A stretch of 64,000 bases of DNA from Oryzicola mucosus (GTDB lineage Bacteria; Pseudomonadota; Alphaproteobacteria; Rhizobiales; Rhizobiaceae). Numbering within the stretch: position 1 is the first letter of the stretch; each line of letters opens with the position of its first letter. The stretch spans positions 106,540 through 170,539 of the forward strand of contig NZ_JACVVX010000008.1 of assembly GCF_014534685.1 (NCBI RefSeq), given 5' to 3'. This document shows positions 48,178-56,223 of this stretch, piece by piece. The notes under the pieces were generated by a model. That model had not been told where the DNA came from and made no database searches. It saw only the letters and a program-made list of their open reading frames with translations. The position numbers were made by a program, and so were the translations under genes.

Positions 48178-48933
48178 ATGCCCGCAGCCTTGCCTGTCAT
48201 AAGCTATTGCGGCCCATCGCCGATGCCCGCGGATCTTTGGGGGCGGTGGAATCTGGACCCTGTGCTTCTGGCAGTCATGGCGATAGCCCTTGGCCTATAT
48301 TTTTTCGGGTGCAAACACGCTCCGCGTGACCGAACTAGCTTCATCGCCGGCATGGCGGTGTTGGCAATCATCTTCATCAGCCCCCTTTGCGCATTGACGG
48401 TGGCGCTGTTTTCGGCTCGGGTGGTTCACCATGTCCTGCTTGTGGCGGTGGCCGCACCCCTGCTTGCCTGGGCCTTGATCGACCGCATAAGCGTAAATCG
48501 TCGTGTGCTGCTGGCCCGGTTCCTTACGCCGCTGTTTGTGTTTCACGCCGTGATCTTCTGGCTGTGGCATGCTCCAGCCATCTACAGCTTGGCCTTGGCC
48601 AGTACTCCGGTCTACTGGGCGATGCAGGTGAGCCTGCTGTCCAGCGCGGCCTTGTTTTGGGCATCCGCCTTGCTCGCATCACCTTCCAGAGCGATTACAG
48701 CACTGTTGGCTGTAACCGTGCAAATGGCACTGCTCGGCGCGATCCTCGTCTTCTCCGGCAGGCCGCTCTACGAGCCGCATTTCTTCACCACCGAGGCGTT
48801 CGGCATAGACCCCCTTTGGGACCAGCAATTGGCTGGGCTCATCATGTGGGTGCCGGCGAGCCTGCCCTATCTGCTGGTGGCGATGCTGCGCCTCATTGCC
48901 TGGCTACGGCAAGGCGAGGTGCGACGGGCGTGA
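48178..48933 (+). CDS. CtaG-type cytochrome c oxidase assembly protein (caa3_CtaG family)
   Basis: A 251-residue membrane protein with about six or seven hydrophobic segments and caa3_CtaG family features: MSPLCALTVALFSARVVHHVLLVAVAAPLL (FISPLC, ARVVHH), HAVIFWLWHAPAIYSLAL and the C-terminal WDQQLAGLIMWVPASLPYLL. Homologues help assemble caa3-type oxidases. It is 26 bases after the PQQ dehydrogenase and overlaps the next gene by four bases (GTGA). Confidence 0.85.
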   Translation: MPAALPVISYCGPSPMPADLWGRWNLDPVLLAVMAIALGLYFFGCKHAPRDRTSFIAGMAVLAIIFISPLCALTVALFSARVVHHVLLVAVAAPLLAWALIDRISVNRRVLLARFLTPLFVFHAVIFWLWHAPAIYSLALASTPVYWAMQVSLLSSAALFWASALLASPSRAITALLAVTVQMALLGAILVFSGRPLYEPHFFTTEAFGIDPLWDQQLAGLIMWVPASLPYLLVAMLRLIAWLRQGEVRRA

Positions 48934-49430
48934 TCGTCATCCTCCTCAAATTCGTCCACATCCTTTCTATTGCGATCTGGTCGGCGGGGCTTCTGTGCCT
49001 TCCGTTCCTCTATGTTCAACGGCGCCGGTTGGAAGACGATGCCTTGCATCGTCTGCACAATTTTACCCGCTTCATCTATGTCGGTGTGATTTCTCCGGCC
49101 GCCTTTATGGCGGTGGCCTGTGGTATTGCACTCATCTTCCTGCAGGCGACGTACCAGCCTTGGTTCTCGGTGAAACTCGCGCTCGTCGGCATCATGGTCA
49201 TGATCCATGTGATGAGCGGACTGATGATCCTGCGCTTGTTCGAGCCCGGGCAGACCTACCCTTACTGGCGGTTCGTTGCTGTGACGGTGCTTACGACCTC
49301 GGTCATCGGCGCCATTCTGTTCGTAGTGCTGGGCAAGCCTGTATGGTCTATCGACCGTCATATCGCTGGGATCTTTGCGCCCGGTGCGCTCGGCGTCATG
49401 CTCGGCGAGCTTATTGCTTGGTTGAGATGA
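48930..49430 (+). CDS. CopD-like small haem/copper membrane protein
   Basis: A 166-residue membrane protein with four hydrophobic helices: IVILLKFVHILSIAIWSAGLLCLPF, RFIYVGVISPAAFMAVACGIALIF, LALVGIMVMIHVMSGLMIL and VTVLTTSVIGAILFVVLGKP. His residues in helices 1 and 3 (KFVHI, MIHVMSG) could bind haem, as in CopD/HemJ-like proteins. The GTG start overlaps the CtaG stop. Likely an accessory factor of the oxidase cluster. Confidence 0.72.
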   Translation: MIVILLKFVHILSIAIWSAGLLCLPFLYVQRRRLEDDALHRLHNFTRFIYVGVISPAAFMAVACGIALIFLQATYQPWFSVKLALVGIMVMIHVMSGLMILRLFEPGQTYPYWRFVAVTVLTTSVIGAILFVVLGKPVWSIDRHIAGIFAPGALGVMLGELIAWLR

Positions 49431-49962
49431 TGAGGCCGGCTCCATGATCGAAAACCAGCTTCCCACCATGCCATCCAGCCAGCGCCGTCAACACGCTTGC
49501 GAGCAGGGACAGAAGCAACCCGTGTGGCAGCACGGCATCGGGTATGTTGAGACGCAGGCCCCAATTCGCGCCTGCGACCGCGAGCAGCGTCATGGCGGCA
49601 ATCGCATGGTTCCAACTGGCGACGCGTACCCGAATGCCTGGAACTGCGAGCAGTTCGGCTGTGCCCGCCACGGAGGCGAGCAAGCCGAAGGCAAAGGCGA
49701 AGCCGGTGGACCAGAGACCGACCCGCAGCCAGAACGGGTCGCCGTTCAGCCAGTAGAGGCCGTCGATCCCCAAGGTGCAAACGACCAGCGCGATCGGAAA
49801 ATGCACGAGCATGACATGGATGGGGTGGCCGGCGACGGCGATGGCCGAGCCAATATCCTGCTCGGCAACGGCGCGGATGGCGGGATTGTCATGCGAACTG
49901 GTCGCCTCCGGTGGCGTTTCCTCCAGAGCGATCTCAGTCTCTTCCGTATCCGACTTCGTCAA
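49411..49962 (-). CDS. DUF2231 family membrane protein
   Basis: A 183-residue protein with about 45 hydrophilic N-terminal residues and four hydrophobic segments. The DUF2231 opening GHPIHVMLVHFPIALVVCTLG is clear. Family function is unknown, though members often sit beside cytochrome or electron-transfer genes and the conserved His residues hint at haem binding. It converges on the CopD-like gene (20-base overlap of 3' ends) and its start abuts the coxB start on the other strand. Confidence 0.82.
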   Translation of the reverse strand: MTKSDTEETEIALEETPPEATSSHDNPAIRAVAEQDIGSAIAVAGHPIHVMLVHFPIALVVCTLGIDGLYWLNGDPFWLRVGLWSTGFAFAFGLLASVAGTAELLAVPGIRVRVASWNHAIAAMTLLAVAGANWGLRLNIPDAVLPHGLLLSLLASVLTALAGWHGGKLVFDHGAGLIISTKQ

Positions 49963-49983
49963 GTCAGCCCTCTCGCTGTTCGG

Positions 49984-50646
49984 TTGGCACCTGCTGCAAT
50001 AACACCGCTTGTCCTCTTAGGTTGCGCTGCTCCTTTGTCCACCCTCGATCCCGCAGGTCCATCCGCGTCGAGCATCGCAGCGCTCTGGTGGGTGATGTTC
50101 TGGGGTGCCCTTGCCCTATTTGCCTTGGTCATTGCGCTTCTTGCGGTGAGTTTGCTTCGTCCTTCCGCGCTCGCCTCCATCAAGCCGGGAACCTGGATCG
50201 TCGGCGGCGGGCTGGTCCTGCCGGTGCCGATCCTCGTGGCGTTGCTAGTCGCTGCGCTACTGCTGGGCGAGCAATTGCTGCCCAAGCCGGGCGGCGCTGC
50301 TCCTGTTCGCATCGACGCCCATGCCAGCCAGTGGCAATGGCGTTTCAGCTATCCATTCATTCCAGATGCCGCGTCGACGTCGATTTTGCATCTTCCTGCG
50401 GGGGAGCCGGTGGATGTTGTGGTGACGGCAGAGGATGTCATTCACAGTTTCTGGGTTCCTCGTCTCGGAGGTAAGATCGACGCCATCCCGGGACACACCA
50501 ACATCATACGTCTGCAGGCCGACAAGCCGGGCGTCTATCGCGGCATCTGCGCCGAATATTGTGGCGAAGGCCATGAAACCATGGGCTTCGAGGTCCGGGC
50601 ACATGCGCCGGCGGATTATGCTGCCACGATCGGAGGCCAGCCGTGA
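49984..50646 (+). CDS. coxB: Cytochrome c oxidase subunit II
   Basis: About 220 residues. A lipoprotein-type signal (ITPLVLLGCAAP, LLGC lipobox) and two transmembrane helices precede a cupredoxin domain with QWQWRFSYPF and the CuA site (H in EDVIHSFWVP; CAEYCGEGHETM with the C-x3-C-x3-H-x2-M pattern). It accepts electrons from cytochrome c. The start is uncertain: the TTG at 49984 leaves a minimal lipoprotein signal, while an ATG at 49891 adds 31 residues that run antisense to the DUF2231 gene. A GTG of subunit I overlaps its stop. Confidence 0.82.
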   Translation: MAPAAITPLVLLGCAAPLSTLDPAGPSASSIAALWWVMFWGALALFALVIALLAVSLLRPSALASIKPGTWIVGGGLVLPVPILVALLVAALLLGEQLLPKPGGAAPVRIDAHASQWQWRFSYPFIPDAASTSILHLPAGEPVDVVVTAEDVIHSFWVPRLGGKIDAIPGHTNIIRLQADKPGVYRGICAEYCGEGHETMGFEVRAHAPADYAATIGGQP

Positions 50647-53141
50647 GTGGGGAACATCTCTCGCCCGTCGCCTTGCATAAGGCGCTTACCAGGATATGGG
50701 GCACACCGCCCGGTTTGGCGCGGTTCTCGGCGGTGAACCACAGTATTCTGGGCAAGCGCTTCATGGTGGTGGCGATGGTTTTCTTTGCCATTGGCGGGGT
50801 CCTTGCCATGCTGATCCGCGCCCAATTGGCGACGCCCGACAGCGCCTTCATCGGCCCGGAACTCTACAATCAGATTTTCACCATGCATGGCACGGTGATG
50901 ATGTTCCTCTTCGCAATCCCGATGTTCGAGGGCTTGGCGATCTACATGCTGCCCAAGATGTTGGGCGCTCGCGATCTCGCCTTTCCGCGTATGACCGCCT
51001 ACGGCTTCTGGTGCTATCTGTTTGGCGGCACAATCCTGATTGTCGCCATGGTCATGGGCTATGCGCCGAATTCCGGCTGGTTCATGTATACGCCGCTGTC
51101 GTCGGGCATCTACACGCCCGGCATCAATGCCGATGTCTGGCTGCTGGGAATCACATTCGTCGAGATTTCGGCGATCACGGCAGCTGTCGAACTGATCGTC
51201 ACCATCCTCAAGATGCGCGCGCCCGGCATGTCGCTGACCCGCATGCCCATCTTCGGCTGGTATATGCTCGTGACCGCTACCATGATGCTGATCGGCTTCC
51301 CGCCTTTGATCCTGGGCTCGATCCTGCTGGAGATGGAGCGGGCATTCGACCTGCCTTTTTTCGACCCCACGCGCGGCGGCGATCCGCTGCTCTGGCAGCA
51401 TCTCTTCTGGCTGTTCGGACATCCGGAGGTCTACATCATCTTTCTTCCCGCCGCCGGTATGCTGTCGACCATCATTCCCACATTCGCGCGTCGCCCATTG
51501 ATCGCCTACAACGCCATCATCGTGGCAATCGTCGCCATGGCCTTTCTCAGTTTCGGACTGTGGGTGCACCACATGTTTACCGTCGGGATTCCCCATCTGG
51601 CGCTGGGCTTCTTTTCGGCGGCGAGCGCATTGGTGGCCATTCCGACCGCTGTGCAGATATTCGCCTGGATCGGCACCATCGCCTCGGGGCGGCCGAGGCT
51701 CGATGTTCCCATGCTCTACGTCATCGGCTTCTTCATTGTCTTCGTCTGCGGCGGGTTGACCGGCGTGATGCTGGCGATGGTGCCGTTCAACACCCAGGCG
51801 CATGACAGCTATTTCGTCGTAGCCCACCTGCACTATGTGTTGGTCGGCGGGTTTGTTTTCCCAATGCTGGCAGCGCTTTACTACTGGTTGCCGCATTTCA
51901 CCGGGCGGAGCAGCGTTTACCGCCTGTCGGTGCCTGCCTTCTGGCTCATCATCATCGGGTTCAACTTGACGTTCTTCCTGATGCACCTGACCGGGCTGAT
52001 GGGTATGCCACGCCGCATATCCACATATCCGTCCAACTGGGGTTGGGACTGGCTGAACCTATTGTCCTCCTTCGGCGGGTTCATCATGACGATGGGGTTT
52101 GCGCTGGTGCTGGTCGACATTGTCATGCAGTTTCGTTTAGGCAGGCGCGGAACCCGAAACCCCTGGGACGCCGGCACTTTGGAATGGGCCATGCCCACGC
52201 CGCCGCCGGATTATAACTTCGCCGCACTTCCCGCTGTCACACAGCGCGCCGACTCCCTCGATCCTGGACGCCTTGGCAACAACCTTGCGGCAGGCGACGG
52301 TTATCTCGGCTTCGCCCGAGCCAGCCGCCAGGAGAGCCTTGGGGTCGACATGATGACCGGCAAGCCAGACCAGGTGATCGTTCTTCCGCGCCGGACCTGG
52401 CTACCGCTGTGGACGGCGCTCGCAACGGCGGTCTTCTTTCTCGGCCTGCTGTTCAAGATTTACTGGGTCGTGCCTTTGGGTGCGCTAGCAGTCGTTGGGC
52501 TGTTCCTCGTATGGCCGCGTGCGCTCGGTCAGAGGCACGATGCAGGCCCTATCGACATCGGGCAGGGCGAAGCCGTTCCGGTCGACGCCGAGGTTGAGGA
52601 CAACGTCACTTGGTGGGCCTCTAAAATCGCCGCCGTGGCCGACGCCACCCTGTATGCCTCTCTTTTGTTCGGCGCACTGTATCTGGCTGTCGTCGCGCCC
52701 GGTTGGCCGGGGCAGTCGACAGAGACCAACTGGTGGCCGGCTCTCGGGCTCCTGGCGGCATTTGGTGGAAGCGTCTCGGTCCGCCTTGCGCGCAGCCGAA
52801 ATGCGGATGGAACGTCGCCTTACGGCTGGCTATTGGGAACAGCTGTACTGGCTGCACTGGCGGCTGCCGCCTGCATTGTCGGCATGGTCCAGTTGGGCGA
52901 TGCGACCATTCATGCCAACATCTCGCTGCGTTTTGCGCTCTACGCCTACTGCGCTATTCATGCCGGTATCGCGATGTTGATCGCCGCTCACGCCGCGTGG
53001 CGCTGGCGTGGCGGCTATGTCTCGGCCGTCCGCGCAACGAGCCTCCGCCTCTCGGTACTATGGACCGATTATGCCACGGCCGCCTTGATCCCGGCATGGG
53101 GATTGACGCTGTTGCTTGCAAGATCCGGCGGGGCTTCATGA
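50643..53141 (+). CDS. Cytochrome c oxidase subunit I/III fusion (caa3 type)
   Basis: An 832-residue membrane protein. Residues 1-~560 are haem-copper oxidase subunit I, with TMHGTVMMFLFAIP, WLFGHPEVYIIFLPAAG (CuB His and cross-linked Tyr), LWVHHMFTVG (two CuB His) and AHDSYFVVAHLHYVLVGG (haem ligands). The C-terminal ~270 residues add further helices (starting about KIAAVADATLYASLLFGALYLA) like subunit III. Fused I-III chains occur in caa3-type oxidases. It reduces O2 to water and pumps protons. It is coupled to coxB (GTGA) and to the next small gene (ATGA). Confidence 0.9.
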   Translation: MSGEHLSPVALHKALTRIWGTPPGLARFSAVNHSILGKRFMVVAMVFFAIGGVLAMLIRAQLATPDSAFIGPELYNQIFTMHGTVMMFLFAIPMFEGLAIYMLPKMLGARDLAFPRMTAYGFWCYLFGGTILIVAMVMGYAPNSGWFMYTPLSSGIYTPGINADVWLLGITFVEISAITAAVELIVTILKMRAPGMSLTRMPIFGWYMLVTATMMLIGFPPLILGSILLEMERAFDLPFFDPTRGGDPLLWQHLFWLFGHPEVYIIFLPAAGMLSTIIPTFARRPLIAYNAIIVAIVAMAFLSFGLWVHHMFTVGIPHLALGFFSAASALVAIPTAVQIFAWIGTIASGRPRLDVPMLYVIGFFIVFVCGGLTGVMLAMVPFNTQAHDSYFVVAHLHYVLVGGFVFPMLAALYYWLPHFTGRSSVYRLSVPAFWLIIIGFNLTFFLMHLTGLMGMPRRISTYPSNWGWDWLNLLSSFGGFIMTMGFALVLVDIVMQFRLGRRGTRNPWDAGTLEWAMPTPPPDYNFAALPAVTQRADSLDPGRLGNNLAAGDGYLGFARASRQESLGVDMMTGKPDQVIVLPRRTWLPLWTALATAVFFLGLLFKIYWVVPLGALAVVGLFLVWPRALGQRHDAGPIDIGQGEAVPVDAEVEDNVTWWASKIAAVADATLYASLLFGALYLAVVAPGWPGQSTETNWWPALGLLAAFGGSVSVRLARSRNADGTSPYGWLLGTAVLAALAAAACIVGMVQLGDATIHANISLRFALYAYCAIHAGIAMLIAAHAAWRWRGGYVSAVRATSLRLSVLWTDYATAALIPAWGLTLLLARSGGAS

Positions 53142-53452
53142 TCCGCCACCTCTGGCCATTGCTGATCGGGTTTTCGCTATGGGCGATGGCCTTCACTGCG
53201 CTTTATACCGTGCAGTATCTGGGCTGTTATCTCGGCTGGTCACCTCAGGCACACCGTCTCGCATTGGTCGCCGGCGCGGCGATTGCAATCGCTGTCTCGG
53301 TTGGCGTTTTGGTGGTCCAGATCGCCTATGTCAGAAGACTGGGACAAGCGACGACGTTCATGCATCGTGTCGGCATCGGTGCAACCGTCGCGGCCATCGC
53401 GGCGACGATCATCACATTTGCGCCGATTGTCCTGGCATCGGCCTGCATATAG
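53138..53452 (+). CDS. Small membrane protein of the oxidase cluster
   Basis: A 104-residue protein with three hydrophobic segments (LLIGFSLWAMAFTALYTVQYLG, LALVAGAAIAIAVSVGVLVVQ, IGATVAAIAATIITFAPIVL). The ATG overlaps the stop of the fused oxidase subunit, so it is translated with it. It may stand in for a small subunit IV or an assembly aid; no family recognised with certainty. Confidence 0.68.
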   Translation: MIRHLWPLLIGFSLWAMAFTALYTVQYLGCYLGWSPQAHRLALVAGAAIAIAVSVGVLVVQIAYVRRLGQATTFMHRVGIGATVAAIAATIITFAPIVLASACI

Positions 53453-53661
53453 CTTCGCTGATGTTTTCAGAGCTGTTCTGCCGACAGCGACTGGGCTAGC
53501 GCTGAGCCGGAAGCTGAGGGCTTTGGCCCACGCGTTGGAATGGCTGGCGCAATCCGTCATCTTTGTCGGGATGAATGAGGCAAGGCTGTGAACGATGATT
53601 TGGTTTATGCTGTCTGGCGCAGACTCGATGGCTGGATCCGCATCACTCACGGTACAATGAC

Positions 53662-54747
53662 ATGTCCTTTATAGAACAGCTGAAACTTTCGATCCCGCTC
53701 ATCCAGGCTCCGATGGCGGGGGTGTCGACGCCGACGCTGGCCGCAGCGGTATCGGACGCGGGCGGTTTGGGTTCCATCGGTGTAGGTGCAACCGATGCCG
53801 AAGGCGCGCGGGCGGTGATCGCGGAAGTCCGCGAGCGCACCAAACGCCCGTTCAATGTCAATCTCTTTGTGCATGCGCCCGCGACGGCCGATCAAAAACG
53901 CGAGGCCGAATGGCTCAACTGGCTTCGGCCCTTGTTTCTGGAATTTGACGCAGAGCCGCCGGTATCGCTGCGTGAAATCTACAAAAGCTTCCTTGAGGAT
54001 ACCGAGATGTTGGCGATGCTCTTGGAGGCGGCCCCGCCGGTGGTCAGCTTCCATTTCGGCCTGCCGTCCGACGAGGTGCTGTCGGCACTGCGTGCCCGCA
54101 ATGTCCTTCTGCTCGCCACCGTCACCAGCCTTGACGAAGCGCGCATGGCGGAGGCTGCCGGGATCGATGTCCTGGTTGCCCAGGGAATAGAAGCGGGCGG
54201 TCATCGCGGTGTTTTCGATCCGTCACATCATGACGCCGCCTTGGGTACCATGGCGCTGACGAGACTGTTGGTGCTGAAGTCCGGTCTGCCGGTCGTTGCG
54301 GCTGGTGGCATCATGGATGGCGCTGGCATCGCCGCTGCTCTCAATCTCGGTGCGGTGGCCGCTCAACTGGGCACGGCGTTTATCGCGTGCCCTGAATCCG
54401 CTGCCGACGATGCTTATCGGGCGGCGCTCATGGGGCAGGGCGCCTGTCACACGACAATGACCTCCCTCATTTCAGGCCGGCCGGCTCGTGCGCTTGCAAA
54501 CCGGTTTACCGCTCTGGCCCGACAATTTGGCAAACCGCGTCAGCCTGATTATCCCATTGCCTATGATGCCGGCAAAGCGCTCCATGCTGCTGCCAAGGCA
54601 AAGGGAGAACATGGTTTCGGCGCGCAATGGGCGGGAAAAGGTGCGCCGCTTGCACGCGCGATGCCTGCCGCAGAGCTTGTCAAGTCGCTCCAGGCGGAGC
54701 TTCGGATATGCCGAAGCAACGGAGCGGTTGAACAACCTGGGTCTTGA
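53662..54747 (+). CDS. Nitronate monooxygenase family protein (FMN-dependent)
   Basis: A 361-residue TIM-barrel flavoprotein of the 2-nitropropane dioxygenase/nitronate monooxygenase family. Visible are [29 protein letters not shown], the active-site His in [11 protein letters not shown], and the FMN phosphate site [30 protein letters not shown]. It oxidises alkyl nitronates, which are toxic plant and fungal products. It stands alone after a 209-bp gap (53453-53661) in which I see no clear signal. Confidence 0.9.
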   Translation: MSFIEQLKLSIPLIQAPMAGVSTPTLAAAVSDAGGLGSIGVGATDAEGARAVIAEVRERTKRPFNVNLFVHAPATADQKREAEWLNWLRPLFLEFDAEPPVSLREIYKSFLEDTEMLAMLLEAAPPVVSFHFGLPSDEVLSALRARNVLLLATVTSLDEARMAEAAGIDVLVAQGIEAGGHRGVFDPSHHDAALGTMALTRLLVLKSGLPVVAAGGIMDGAGIAAALNLGAVAAQLGTAFIACPESAADDAYRAALMGQGACHTTMTSLISGRPARALANRFTALARQFGKPRQPDYPIAYDAGKALHAAAKAKGEHGFGAQWAGKGAPLARAMPAAELVKSLQAELRICRSNGAVEQPGS

Positions 54748-55128
54748 CCGGAGTAGCATTGTTGCGGAAACCGATGTCTGCTCGGCATCCGGATATGCGG
54801 CGTGGCCCGGCATTGAGACTGGCAAGTTTCGACAATCCCAAACGTCAGGCGGGTTTCCATCATCTCTCGCTGACCCGCCAATGAGTCCGCCCCCACGCCC
54901 ATGAGCAGATCGTCAAGCTCGACGTTTCCGCCACGAGCCTTTCCCGGCGCGCTCGCTGCAAAGATAGCGACGGTCGGCACACGCGCTTGGCCTATTACAA
55001 TCCCGACGAAAGCGGTGCCGACCGCAACGTCATTATGTGATAGTCAGCTCTTGGATGGATCGCAGCTTTTATGCAGGCGGTGCATGCCAAGGCACTACGG
55101 CCGTTCCAAATGCACAAGTTAAAGGGAT
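54748..55128. other. Gene-free region holding one gene fragment
   Basis: A 381-bp gap between the nitronate monooxygenase and RsgA genes. Apart from the fragment at 54891-54963, nothing is recognised; no long reading frame on either strand has family features. Confidence 0.6.
54891..54963 (+). pseudogene. Fragment of a molybdopterin-subunit (CoxL/XdhA-like) gene
   Basis: About 70 bases match 11701-11773 within the molybdopterin-subunit gene with only a few substitutions (shared runs include CCCCACGCCCATG and GATCGTCAAGCTCGACGT) and a 2-base deletion that breaks the frame after KLDVSA. The similarity stops abruptly on both sides. It is a relic either of the gene at 11.6 kb or of a lost paralogue. 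Confidence 0.65.
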
Positions 55129-56157
55129 ATGACACTGTTTCCTGACACGACGTCTCCGGTGCTGACCGATCTCGGCTGGTCCCCGTTTTTCGCGGAGCAG
55201 ATTGAGCCGGCTGAAAACGGCCTCGTTCCGATTCGCATTGCTACCGTCCATCGGTCCCGTTTGATTGGGGAAACGGGATCCGGTCAGGTGGAGCTTGGCT
55301 TTCAGCAAAACACGGGTGATTTCGCGGTCGGGGATTGGGTGCTGATCGACTCTGAAACCCAGGATATCGTCCGCAGACTGGACAGAAAAACGGTGCTGCG
55401 TCGGCGGACGGAGAACGCCAACGTTCCACAACTGATCGCAGCGAATGTCGACACCCTGTTTATCGTGACCTCGTGCAATGACGATTTCAACCTGGGGCGG
55501 CTGGAGCGCTATCTGGCGCTGGCGAACGAGGCCGGCGCCAATCCGGTGGTCGTCCTGACGAAAGTCGATCAGGTATCCGACGCCCAGTCCTATCGGCCGC
55601 AGGTGGAGGCTTTGCAGCAAGGTCTTGATGTGGTGTTGGTAAATGCCAAATCCTCCGATGCCGCCATCGCCCTGGCGCCATGGTGCGGCCCGGGACAGAC
55701 CGTGGCGCTAGTCGGCTCGTCAGGGGTCGGTAAGTCGACGCTCCTGAACATCCTGGCCGATAAGGCCGCGGATGAGGCGCAACCCACCGGCGGTATCCGC
55801 GAACATGACTCCAAAGGCCGCCATACGACCACCTCTCGCTCTCTCCATGCCATTTCGGGCGGCGGTTGGGTAATCGATACGCCGGGGATGCGGACGCTGC
55901 ATGTCGGAAATGTCGCCGCCGGCCTGGACGTGGTGTTTGCCGAGATTAACCAGTTGGCCTTGAAGTGCCGGTTCCGGGACTGCACCCACGCGCATGAACC
56001 CGGCTGCGCCGTGCAGGCCGCTGTAGCCGACGGAACACTGTCAGCCGAGCGGTTGGGCCGCTGGCGCAAGCTGCATGAGGAAAACAGCGCAAACACGCCG
56101 GTTCAATCGGGTCCGCGCGGCAATAAGTCGGACGCTTGGCGTGGCAAACGGCGTTGA
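55129..56157 (+). CDS. rsgA: Ribosome small-subunit biogenesis GTPase RsgA
   Basis: A 342-residue circularly permuted GTPase: an N-terminal OB-like domain, then G4 (TKVD, 144-147), G1 (GSSGVGKS, 196-203) and G3 (DTPG, 250-253), in the permuted order typical of RsgA/YjeQ. The C-terminal zinc knuckle is C280, C285, H287 or H289, and C293. It acts in late maturation of the 30S subunit. Standard member; no operon partner is apparent. Confidence 0.93.
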   Translation: MTLFPDTTSPVLTDLGWSPFFAEQIEPAENGLVPIRIATVHRSRLIGETGSGQVELGFQQNTGDFAVGDWVLIDSETQDIVRRLDRKTVLRRRTENANVPQLIAANVDTLFIVTSCNDDFNLGRLERYLALANEAGANPVVVLTKVDQVSDAQSYRPQVEALQQGLDVVLVNAKSSDAAIALAPWCGPGQTVALVGSSGVGKSTLLNILADKAADEAQPTGGIREHDSKGRHTTTSRSLHAISGGGWVIDTPGMRTLHVGNVAAGLDVVFAEINQLALKCRFRDCTHAHEPGCAVQAAVADGTLSAERLGRWRKLHEENSANTPVQSGPRGNKSDAWRGKRR

Positions 56158-56223
56158 AGGTGAATATTCTGCCGGGCTAGGGTGCATAAGGTTTCGCCAA
56201 CCATCTTGACGCAAGGAGAACCG

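Noticed and set aside
53453..53661. Short frames in the gap between the oxidase cluster and nitronate monooxygenase
   Set aside because: No recognisable family, no ribosome site of note; probably non-coding.
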